The notes below the pieces were generated by a model. That model was not told where the DNA came from. It saw only the letters and a program-made list of their open reading frames with translations, and did not search any database. A stretch of 64,000 nucleotides of DNA, from the NCBI RefSeq assembly GCF_014202975.1, contig NZ_JACHHZ010000002.1, forward strand, positions 186,001 to 250,000, written 5' to 3'. The first letter of the stretch is position 1, and each line of letters starts with the position of its first letter. Of this stretch, positions 9,457 through 16,472 are shown in pieces. Position numbers and translations under genes: made by a program. This DNA comes from Povalibacter uvarum (GTDB taxonomy: Bacteria; Pseudomonadota; Gammaproteobacteria; Steroidobacterales; Steroidobacteraceae).

Positions 9457-10152
9457 TCAGCCCTTCGTCGTCACGGGCACGATCGTGAGCTCGACACGCC
9501 GGTTCGCAGAGCGACCCTGTTCGGTGTCGTTCGAAGCAACCGGATGACCTTCGCCCGCTCCGACCGTCATGAGTCGCTTGCCGTCGACGCCGTGGCTGCC
9601 GAGATAGCTGGCGACTGACTGTGCGCGACGCTGCGACAGAGCCTGGTTGTACTGGTCGGTGCCGGTGCTGTCGGTATGTCCGGCCACTTCGACGACAGTC
9701 TTGTTGTACTCCTTGAGCACCATCGAGACGCCGTCGAGCGCGTTGTAGAACTGCGCATTCAGATCCGAGCTGTTGGTCGCAAAGGTGATGCTGCTCGGCA
9801 TGTTGAGCGTGATGTTGTCGCCCATGCGCGTGACGCTCACGCCCGTGCCCTCGAGCTTCTGGCGCAGTTTCGCTTCCTGCACGTCCATGTAGTAGCCCAC
9901 GCCACCGCCCGTGATCGCACCCACACCCGCGCCGATCAGCGCGTTCTCGAGCTTGTCGCCCTTGGTCAGCAAGCCAACAACCGCACCTGCCGCGGCACCG
10001 ATACCGGCGCCCTTCGCAGCTTTGCTCGTCTGCTCTTCACGCGTGTACGGATTCACCGTCGTACAGCCACTGACGAACGCGATGAGTACGCCGGCCGCGG
10101 CCAGCGAACGCGCGGAAATGAAACCCCGGGATTGCAGCAATCGTTTTTCCAT
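9457..10152 (-). CDS. OmpA-family outer-membrane lipoprotein
   Basis: Lipoprotein of 231 residues with a signal peptide ending in the lipobox VSGC (Cys30). A Gly/Ala-rich segment follows (AAKGAGIGAAAGAVVG..., YMD/glycine-zipper-like, about residues 45-95). The C-terminal OmpA peptidoglycan-binding domain (FATNSSDLNAQF, VAGHTDSTGTDQYN, LSQRRAQSVASYL, GRSANRRVELTI) resembles E. coli YiaD. It should tether the outer membrane to peptidoglycan. The frame begins earlier with GTG, but GAGGAG sits just before the ATG at 10152, so MEKRLL is the likely start. Confidence 0.93.
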   Translation of the reverse strand: MEKRLLQSRGFISARSLAAAGVLIAFVSGCTTVNPYTREEQTSKAAKGAGIGAAAGAVVGLLTKGDKLENALIGAGVGAITGGGVGYYMDVQEAKLRQKLEGTGVSVTRMGDNITLNMPSSITFATNSSDLNAQFYNALDGVSMVLKEYNKTVVEVAGHTDSTGTDQYNQALSQRRAQSVASYLGSHGVDGKRLMTVGAGEGHPVASNDTEQGRSANRRVELTIVPVTTKG

Positions 10153-10256
10153 AAAGTCACTCCTCAACACACCGACACCGTGTCAGCCTCGTCAATGGCG
10201 ACTGAACACCCACTGAACTCAACAAGAGCGCGCTGGTTCCTCTTCCCGCCCGTCGC

Positions 10257-10724
10257 TCAGTAGCGAATCCCGAGCTGCCGGTAGACGAAGCTCAGCAGCC
10301 AAAGCGGACCGATCATCAGGAACTGCAGATCCTTGAAGAACGACGGCCGCTTGCCTTCGTAGTGATGACCTATGAACTGGCCGATCCAGGCAACGACGAA
10401 CAGCCCGATGCAGATCGCCAGCAGCGAACCGGGAAGGCTCTCGAGTCCGACGACGGAAAGCACCACGAAGGCTGCAAATAGCACCATGCCGAGTGCGAGC
10501 GACCACGACATCGCGAAGTAATATAAAACCCCGGCGCCCAGCAGCAGGGTGGTCCAGTTGAGCCACGGGGAAATCTCGCGGAACGCGGCCGGCACGGGCA
10601 CGGTCCAGAGCATCCCGGCAAGACTGATCACGATGACGGGCACGCAGATCCAGTGCAGCAGTTTGTTCGTATGGTTCTGGTGACTTTCGCCGTACTCACC
10701 GAGCCATTGATCGACTGTTTTCAT
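10257..10724 (-). CDS. Mpo1-like (DUF962) membrane protein
   Basis: Small membrane protein of the DUF962/Mpo1 family; the yeast member is a 2-hydroxy fatty acid dioxygenase. It has the conserved N-terminal YGESHQNHTNKLLHWICVP motif and a second His pair in GQFIGHHYEGKRPSF, the presumed iron ligands, between about four hydrophobic helices. Length 155 residues is normal. The ATG at 10724 was preferred over an in-frame GTG 15 nt upstream because the family homology starts at MKTVDQWL. The bacterial substrate is not known. Confidence 0.85.
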   Translation of the reverse strand: MKTVDQWLGEYGESHQNHTNKLLHWICVPVIVISLAGMLWTVPVPAAFREISPWLNWTTLLLGAGVLYYFAMSWSLALGMVLFAAFVVLSVVGLESLPGSLLAICIGLFVVAWIGQFIGHHYEGKRPSFFKDLQFLMIGPLWLLSFVYRQLGIRY

Positions 10725-10881
10725 TGTTGTGCTTCCCACGCGGATTGAGCTGCGCGAACGCTACCACGCGAGCGCCACGACCAGCAGCGAATTCGCTATG
10801 CAGCATTGACACAAGCTTGCAATGGCTCATCCTGCACTGCGTTATGCCGGGTTATCATGCGGCGGCAGGAGAGAGAAACAC

Positions 10882-12081
10882 ATGTCAGCAATCCTTCAGA
10901 ATTCATCGAAAACATCCGTCGCCGAACTCGATCCGGTCGATCTCTACAACGTCCGCGCCATGCTCAGCGAGGAAGAACGCCTCGTGCAGGAGTCGGTCGC
11001 GAAATACGTCGACGATCAGGTCATCCCGATCATCGGCGAGTGCTTCGAGACTGAGCGTTTCCCCAAGGAACTCATTCCGGGAATCGCCGACCTCGGACTG
11101 CTCGGCAGCTCGATTCACGGTTACGGATGCGCGGGACTCAACGGCGTGTCCTACGGCCTCATCTGCCAGGAGCTTGAACGCGGCGATTCCGGTTTGCGCA
11201 GCTTCGTCTCCGTGCAGTCGAGCCTGTGCATGTATCCCATCTATGCATTCGGCAGTGAAGAGCAGAAGCAGCGCTGGCTCCCGGGCATGGCCAAGGGCGA
11301 AATCATCGGCTGCTTCGGGCTCACCGAACCGCATGGCGGCTCTGATCCCTCGAACATGAAGACTCACGCGCGCAAGCAGGGCAAGGATTGGGTGCTCAAT
11401 GGCGCGAAGATGTGGATCACCAACGGCGCCATCGCGGACATCGCCGTCGTGTGGGCGATGACGGATGCCGGCATTCGCGGCTTCCTGGTCGAGAAGAACT
11501 TCAAGGGCTTCTCCGCCAGCGTGATCAAACACAAGATGAGCCTGCGCGCTTCGATCACGTCCGGCCTCTTCTTCGACAACGTCGTCGTTCCCGAAGAGAA
11601 CGTGCTTCCCGGTGTCGTCGGCCTGAAGGGTCCGCTGTCGTGCCTCACGCAGGCCCGCTACGGCATCAGCTGGGGTGTCACTGGCGCAGCGCAGGCTTGC
11701 CTCACGCAGGTCATCGACTACTCCAAGTCGCGCATGCTGTTCGGCAAGTCCATCGCCTCGACGCAGGCCGTGCAGATTCGCCTCGCCGAGATGGCACGCA
11801 AGATCACCACCTCGCAGATGCTCTCGCTTCAGCTCGGTCGCCTGAAGGACCAGGGACTGATGGCGCCGACGCAGGTGTCGATGGCGAAGTGGCACAACAC
11901 GCGTGCTGCAATCGAAGTGGCACGCGACGCACGCGACATCCTCGGCGGCGCCGGTATCAGCGTCGAGTACGTGCCGATCCGTCACGCACTCAACCTCGAG
12001 AGCGTGATCACGTACGAAGGCACCGAAACCGTCCATCAGCTCACCGTCGGCCGTGCGCTGACCGGGATCAACGCGTTCTGA
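10882..12081 (+). CDS. gcdH: Glutaryl-CoA dehydrogenase
   Basis: FAD-dependent acyl-CoA dehydrogenase of 399 residues that oxidatively decarboxylates glutaryl-CoA to crotonyl-CoA, in lysine, tryptophan and aromatic degradation. FAD/substrate motifs GCFGLTEPHGGSDP and WITNG are present. The C-terminal signature TYEGTETVHQLTVGRALTGI holds the catalytic-base Glu and is typical of the glutaryl-CoA branch. The ATG at 10882 follows GGAGAGA; an in-frame start at 10822 would add an unrelated 20-residue tail. A family III CoA-transferase at 50.5-51.8 kb could supply glutaryl-CoA, but the two are far apart. Confidence 0.92.
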   Translation: MSAILQNSSKTSVAELDPVDLYNVRAMLSEEERLVQESVAKYVDDQVIPIIGECFETERFPKELIPGIADLGLLGSSIHGYGCAGLNGVSYGLICQELERGDSGLRSFVSVQSSLCMYPIYAFGSEEQKQRWLPGMAKGEIIGCFGLTEPHGGSDPSNMKTHARKQGKDWVLNGAKMWITNGAIADIAVVWAMTDAGIRGFLVEKNFKGFSASVIKHKMSLRASITSGLFFDNVVVPEENVLPGVVGLKGPLSCLTQARYGISWGVTGAAQACLTQVIDYSKSRMLFGKSIASTQAVQIRLAEMARKITTSQMLSLQLGRLKDQGLMAPTQVSMAKWHNTRAAIEVARDARDILGGAGISVEYVPIRHALNLESVITYEGTETVHQLTVGRALTGINAF

Positions 12082-12087
12082 TCGCGC

Positions 12088-12115
12088 GAAGGCTCCGGGT
12101 GTGCCCGGAGCCTTC
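12088..12115. terminator. Hairpin terminator after gcdH
   Basis: GAAGGCTCCGGG, loop TGTG, CCCGGAGCCTTC: a perfect 12-bp stem between convergent gcdH and the small membrane protein gene. It lacks a long T tract but its position supports termination on both strands. Confidence 0.7.
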
Positions 12116-12120
12116 AGTTC

Positions 12121-12354
12121 TCACGGCGCGACCCACTCCGCCCGCTGCGGCTCCATCTCTTCCATCACCTGGGCAACGCGCATGCGTGGCAGCGGCACGC
12201 GCTCATCGAGACGCAGCGCTGCATCCCAGCTGACAATCAACGCCAGGAACGAAGCAATCGCCCAATAGATCTCGAGTCGCCGGCGTGCTGCCAGCGATTC
12301 ACGCTGGCTCGACGAGGCCGGACGGGCAATGACTCGAGGCATCTGACTATTCAC
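12121..12354 (-). CDS. Small single-pass membrane protein, unknown
   Basis: A 77-residue protein I do not recognise. A basic N-terminus (RVIARPASSSQRESLAARRR) precedes one hydrophobic helix (IYWAIASFLALIVSW, about residues 29-44) and a charged C-terminal tail of about 30 residues. This gives a probable N-in inner-membrane anchor. Start could be at MNSQ or at the Met five residues later. It sits between convergent gcdH and the divergent two-component operon, so it may share a control region with the latter. Confidence 0.55.
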   Translation of the reverse strand: MNSQMPRVIARPASSSQRESLAARRRLEIYWAIASFLALIVSWDAALRLDERVPLPRMRVAQVMEEMEPQRAEWVAP

Positions 12355-12439
12355 TATCCGCTCCCAAAGACTGAACCCGGGAGCTATTTCAGCCAGCGAG
12401 TGCGGCAGGCTTGCGCCGCTCGGTGCCGGGCTACGGGCG

Positions 12440-12453
12440 GATTGTGATCAATC
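12440..12453. promoter_or_regulatory. GATTG-N4-CAATC palindrome before the response-regulator gene
   Basis: GATTGTGATCAATC has perfect 5-bp arms and lies about 95 bp before the regulator ATG, in the 194-bp gap shared with the small membrane-protein gene. It is a candidate operator; the binding protein is unknown. Confidence 0.3.
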
Positions 12454-12548
12454 GTGGCAGCCGGTTTCCTTGCTGCGCCGGGCGCTACACTCCGCACAAC
12501 GCCCACGCCCTGGGCTGGAAGTGCCAGTCAGCCGGATTTCATCGCCTC

Positions 12549-13238
12549 ATGAAGAAGCTCATTGCCATCGTCGAAGACGAGCCCGCCATCCGCGACAACT
12601 ACGCCGCTGCTTTTCAGCGCAACGGCTACAGCGTCCGGACATACGGCACACGCAAAGAAGCCATCGAAGCTTTTCGCGGCCGGCTGCCCGATCTGGCCGT
12701 CATCGACGTCGGCCTCCACGATGAACCCGAGGGCGGCTTCGAGCTTTGCCGGGAGCTGCGCTCGATGTCCGCCGAGTTGCCGATCATCTTCCTCACGGCC
12801 CGCGACAGTGAGCTCGACGCCGTGTCGGGACTGCGCCTGGGCGCGGATGACTACCTCACGAAGGACCTGAGCCTGACGCATCTCATCGCGCGCGTCGTAG
12901 CGCTGTTCCGCCGCATCGATGCACTGACGCAGCCTTCGAATCGCGATCAGATCGTGACGCGCGGCCCGCTCGTCATCGATACGGCACGGTTGCATGCAAC
13001 CTGGGAGGACAAGCCTCTCGGGCTGACCCTGACCGAGTTCTGGATCGTGCATGCACTCGCGAAGAATCCGGGGCACGTCAAGAACCGCCAGCAACTGATG
13101 GATGCGGCGAACGTCGTGCTCGACGACAATACGATCACATCGCACATCAAGCGGATCCGCCGGAAATTCCAGGCCATCGACGAATCGTTCGACAGCGTGG
13201 AGACGATGTACGGCATGGGTTATCGATGGAAGGAGTAG
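12549..13238 (+). CDS. pdsR: Response regulator, 'dedicated sortase system' type (PdsR-like)
   Basis: OmpR-like regulator of 229 residues. The receiver domain starts MKKLIAIVEDEPAIRDNY, with the acidic pocket ED, phospho-acceptor Asp in LAVIDVGL, and a switch Thr and Lys at LTARD / YLTKDL. The winged-helix DNA-binding domain covers about 135-229 (LTLTEFWIVHALAKNPGHV ... YGMGYRWKE). Sequence and its partner kinase resemble the pair annotated as proteobacterial dedicated sortase regulators (TIGR03787/TIGR03785), recognised from memory. No sortase or sortase substrate is in this window. The ATG at 12549 fits the family; upstream in-frame starts only add non-homologous sequence. Confidence 0.82.
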   Translation: MKKLIAIVEDEPAIRDNYAAAFQRNGYSVRTYGTRKEAIEAFRGRLPDLAVIDVGLHDEPEGGFELCRELRSMSAELPIIFLTARDSELDAVSGLRLGADDYLTKDLSLTHLIARVVALFRRIDALTQPSNRDQIVTRGPLVIDTARLHATWEDKPLGLTLTEFWIVHALAKNPGHVKNRQQLMDAANVVLDDNTITSHIKRIRRKFQAIDESFDSVETMYGMGYRWKE

Positions 13239-13328
13239 ATCGTTTGCGCAAAGCGTTCGCGGGCTCAGCTCTGCCCCCCGCCCCTGCTGGCTAGTTGCTG
13301 GAAGCTAGCGGGCTAGCCGGCTACTCCT

Positions 13329-15371
13329 ATGTCCCTGCGCATCAAGCTGCTGTTCCTAAGCCTGATGACTCTCATCCTGCCCTGGGCGGGATGGCAGTAC
13401 GCGCAGCGTATGGAAACGACGCTGCGACACGGGCAGGAAGAATCGCTGATTACGACCGCGGACGTTCTGAGCAGGGTCGTCGCTTCCCAGCCGGAGCTGC
13501 TGTACCGATTCCCGGACGAGTTACGCGAGGGATTCGATCCTGCGCGCGGTGACCTGTTCGCGCCCTTGCTGTCGACGACACCGCTGCTCGATGGATTCGC
13601 GGACGAATGGCCCATTCCGTCACGTCCGGTGGCTGGCTTCGATGCCACCGCCGGCGTCCGGCTCGGCGTTTTCGGGCGCTACATGTATGCGTACTTTGAA
13701 ACGCGCGATGCAGACGTTCGCTACGAAAACCCGACGGCTGAGTTCCCTGCCAGCGAGGGCACCACACGCGTCGTCTTCCTGACGCGGGATGAATTCGACC
13801 GCGAGCGCGCGTGGTCAATCACTGCGGTCGCTCCCGGCCCCGCGATCGCGCGCACCAGCGAAGTCGGGTCACCGTGGCGCACTTCGCCTGACGAGCTTCA
13901 ACACATCACAGGTGTGTGGCGCGCCACAGCGGGCGGTTATGCAGTCGAGCTCAGAGTGCCGATTTCCATGTTTGGCGAGCAGCTGGCCGTGTTCGCGTTG
14001 AATCACGATGGGCTCGCGAGTCAGACACCCACTCTCGGCAAACTGCACACCGCGTCCGATGCATTGCGCGAGCGACTGGATCAGTACACGCCTCGCGGAT
14101 TGCGCGTGTCGGTCGTCGATCAACGCGGATGGCTGCTTGCCCGCGCGGGTTCTGTCGAGATCGGCGGCTCGGCGGAATACGCAGCGTTGCGCCAGGATGA
14201 AGATGGCTTCGCACGCTCGATCTATCGCCGACTGTTCGGTGGACGCGATGCGGTCGTCGTTCCCTATGGATTGCCGTACGGCATGTGGGGCTCGCCGGTT
14301 GACGCCGCACGCCAGGGCGAGAACGCCGCGATCTGGTTCGAGCCCGCGGGCGGGGAGCCTTCATTGGTTCGAGCGGCGGTGCCAGTGCACTTCGGAGAAC
14401 AGGTTCTCGCGGCCCTCGTTGTGGAGCAGCCTGCCGAACAACTGGCGGTTGTGCGCGAGGATGCGTTGACGAGATTGCTTAATCTCACACTGCTCGCAAC
14501 GTTGTTCTCGGTAGTCATCACGCTCGCCTTTGCAGCGCGACTCTCTCAGCGCATTCGGCGGCTGAGCCGCGCCGTGGCGTCTGCACTCACGCCGGAAGGC
14601 CGGCTCGAGCCGCGAATCCCGGACACAAAGGCGCGTGATGAACTCGGCACACTCGCACGCAGCTACAGCACGCTATTGTCGCGCTTGAAGGAACACACGA
14701 GCTACCTGCAGACACTGGGCACGAAGCTCTCGCACGAACTGCGAACGCCGCTGACGATCGTCAGTTCGTCGCTCGACAATCTCGCCTCGGATGAGTCGCT
14801 GCCGCCGTCGTCGCAGAACTATCTGAATCGCGCACGCACGGGGACAGGCAGGCTGCACGCAATTCTGACAGCGATGACGGAAGCCAACCGCGTCGAACAG
14901 ATCATCGATCACACCGAGCGGGTCGAATTCGATCTGGGCGAACTCGTACGCAATGTTGGCCAGGCATATTCGGCCACTTTCCCTCAGGTCCAGCTGGAAG
15001 CTCGCATCGCGGAGGGCCCGAATCCGTTCGCGGGTTCGCCCGATCTGATCGCGCAGATGCTCGACAAGCTGATGGATAACGCCGCCGACTTCTGCCCGCC
15101 CGGCGGCAAAGTCTCTCTCTCGCTCGACAGGTTGCCGGGGGAATACGTGCTGAGCTTGTCCAACGAGGGGCCTGCGCTGCCGCCGCATCTCGATGGCCGA
15201 CTCTTTGAATCCCTGGTGAGCGCCCGGACCCAGCCGGACACCAAACCCCATCTCGGCCTGGGCTTGTACATCGTGCGGCTGATTGCCGAATCGCACCGTG
15301 GGTCCGTGTCCGCGGAAAACCTCCCCGATGGCAGCGGAGTCTGCGTATCCGTGCGACTGCCGGGCATTTAG
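13329..15371 (+). CDS. pdsS: Sensor histidine kinase, 'dedicated sortase system' type (PdsS-like)
   Basis: Membrane histidine kinase of 680 residues. A first helix (LFLSLMTLILPWAGWQYA) is followed by a large extracytoplasmic sensor (about 30-380). The sensor contains a DGFADEWPIPSRP segment that looks like a carbohydrate-binding (CBM9/DOMON-like) fold. A second helix (LTLLATLFSVVITLAFAA) is followed by HAMP, then the H-box SHELRTPLTI near residue 468. The N-box LDKLMDNAADF and the glycine-rich HLGLGLYIVRL complete the ATPase domain. It lies 90 bp after pdsR and is probably co-transcribed. The ligand is unknown; a sugar or envelope glycan is a guess from the sensor fold. Confidence 0.82.
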   Translation: MSLRIKLLFLSLMTLILPWAGWQYAQRMETTLRHGQEESLITTADVLSRVVASQPELLYRFPDELREGFDPARGDLFAPLLSTTPLLDGFADEWPIPSRPVAGFDATAGVRLGVFGRYMYAYFETRDADVRYENPTAEFPASEGTTRVVFLTRDEFDRERAWSITAVAPGPAIARTSEVGSPWRTSPDELQHITGVWRATAGGYAVELRVPISMFGEQLAVFALNHDGLASQTPTLGKLHTASDALRERLDQYTPRGLRVSVVDQRGWLLARAGSVEIGGSAEYAALRQDEDGFARSIYRRLFGGRDAVVVPYGLPYGMWGSPVDAARQGENAAIWFEPAGGEPSLVRAAVPVHFGEQVLAALVVEQPAEQLAVVREDALTRLLNLTLLATLFSVVITLAFAARLSQRIRRLSRAVASALTPEGRLEPRIPDTKARDELGTLARSYSTLLSRLKEHTSYLQTLGTKLSHELRTPLTIVSSSLDNLASDESLPPSSQNYLNRARTGTGRLHAILTAMTEANRVEQIIDHTERVEFDLGELVRNVGQAYSATFPQVQLEARIAEGPNPFAGSPDLIAQMLDKLMDNAADFCPPGGKVSLSLDRLPGEYVLSLSNEGPALPPHLDGRLFESLVSARTQPDTKPHLGLGLYIVRLIAESHRGSVSAENLPDGSGVCVSVRLPGI

Positions 15372-15448
15372 GCACCGGGGGAATGTGACCCGCGTCGGGA
15401 TTGTTTACACAACAGTCGCGAAAGCGTGTTGTGGAATCGCTACGGTAC

Positions 15449-15478
15449 TTGTTAAGCCCCTGTTTCGAGGAGCATACT
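15449..15478 (+). promoter_or_regulatory. Candidate promoter for the structured RNA after pdsS
   Basis: TTGTTA (15449-15454), 18 bp, CATACT (15473-15478), each 4/6 to the sigma-70 consensus. It sits 78 bp after the pdsS stop and ahead of a run of hairpins ending in a strong terminator. Confidence 0.4.
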
Positions 15479-15484
15479 CCTGCA

Positions 15485-15742
15485 ACTGGCACACCACGTG
15501 CTGTGGATAAGGCAACTGTAAGCGCGATTGGCGCAACAGTTCGGCAGAGAAGCGGGGATGGCACCGCAAGGGGAGTTGAGGACCAATAGCGAATAAGCGT
15601 CAGGACGACGCCCGCCGGGCAACCGGCAGCAGATTGCGATTGAAGCGACAGCAACGTTTCTAGATTTAGCCGGCGCAGGCGAACAACAAGAAGAGACGCC
15701 GGCCCAGGAAACGAAAGCCCCGCAGATGCGGGGCTTTTTTTT
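15485..15742 (+). ncRNA. Candidate structured small RNA
   Basis: A 393-bp stretch without a convincing gene follows pdsS and ends in a strong intrinsic terminator. Between them are several clear stem-loops. CCAC 15494-15497 pairs with GTGG 15503-15506. AACTGT 15514-15519 pairs with ACAGTT 15536-15541, with an inner GCGC/GCGC. GCCGG/CCGGC closes a GCAA loop near 15615-15632. GCCGGCG 15669-15675 pairs with CGCCGGC 15697-15703 and exposes a purine-rich loop. Six GGA trinucleotides, two as CAGGA, occur mostly outside stems. This could be a CsrA/RsmA-sponging RNA, another sRNA, or a long pdsS 3' UTR. It does not match 6S, tmRNA, SRP or RNase P RNA. Confidence 0.45.
15714..15742. terminator. Strong intrinsic terminator
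   Basis: AAAGCCCCGC, loop AGAT, GCGGGGCTTT followed by T8 on the plus strand. On the minus strand it also ends in a T-rich tract and lies 23 bp after the ydbL-like stop, so it probably serves both directions. Confidence 0.93.
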
Positions 15743-15764
15743 GGACCTGCGACTACGCCGCGGG

Positions 15765-16370
15765 CTACTTCTGCTTCCAGGCGCCGTCCTTGTCCTGGTA
15801 GTACCAGCCCGCCGATGCCTTGCTGCTCCAGCGTTCGGCGAATGTGGAGCGGATGTCGCTTTCCCATTCCGGATGACCGTTGGCGGTCGCGATCTCGCGG
15901 TAGAGATTTGCCCGATCGGCGTTCTCGTCGGAGACCAGCTTTCGCGCACCGTTGCGTTCTGGCAGCGGGATCAGATTCTGATCGCGCACTTCGACGAGGC
16001 CGTCGCGCGTCAGGCCGATCGCGCCCGAGTCGTAGTATTTCTTCAGCTGCGCGAAGCGCGCTTCCATCGACTGCGTGAGCTGGCGGACGGCGGGTGTCGC
16101 GATGTTCAGATCCGCCTGGGCATTCGCAGTGGGAATGATCAGATTGAGAACGGCCCCGGTCGCGGCGAGCAGCGTTTCGGCGGCGCCGTCGTACGCGTTC
16201 GTGCGCTTGTCACTCTTGCCCGAGCTCGTCTGGCTCTCGCCCCACACGTCCTCGATGATCTTGTCCGCAGCCTTCTCAGCGGCGGCAGCGGGGAAATACA
16301 CGTTGATGGTGACGCACGCTGACAGCGCCAGGGTCAGCGCAGCGAGCTTGAGCGGCAGGTATCGCGACAT
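15765..16370 (-). CDS. ydbL: YdbL-family (DUF1318) lipoprotein
   Basis: A 201-residue protein whose C-terminal 75 residues (KLVSDENADRANLYREIA ... GWYYQDKDGAWKQK) match E. coli YdbL/DUF1318. Unlike E. coli YdbL it begins with a lipoprotein signal (lipobox LSAC, Cys19). Next comes a TINVYFPAAAAEKAADKIIE segment resembling the conserved part of the small lipoprotein YnbE. The E. coli YdbH-YnbE-YdbL set links inner and outer membrane for phospholipid transport. The gene follows the YdbH-like gene after 102 bp on the same strand with no room for a separate ynbE, so this may be a YnbE-YdbL fusion. Confidence 0.83.
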   Translation of the reverse strand: MSRYLPLKLAALTLALSACVTINVYFPAAAAEKAADKIIEDVWGESQTSSGKSDKRTNAYDGAAETLLAATGAVLNLIIPTANAQADLNIATPAVRQLTQSMEARFAQLKKYYDSGAIGLTRDGLVEVRDQNLIPLPERNGARKLVSDENADRANLYREIATANGHPEWESDIRSTFAERWSSKASAGWYYQDKDGAWKQK

Positions 16371-16472
16371 GATCTCTTCCTCGTGTGATCGGTGGTACTC
16401 AGTGTGATTTGGCGCACTGAATGCCGAATGAATCGTACGCTCTGACTGTTCCGCGGTGCCAGCCCGACGTCG

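Noticed and set aside
10806-10860. Promoter for gcdH from TTGACA near 10811 or TATCAT near 10853
   Set aside because: Neither box has a convincing partner at 16-18 bp spacing, so no promoter is annotated.
15401-15589. 62-residue frame in the structured region after pdsS
   Set aside because: No ribosome site, no family likeness, and it overlaps the hairpins.
15485-15742. 6S, SRP, tmRNA or RNase P RNA
   Set aside because: None of the conserved sequence blocks of these RNAs is present.
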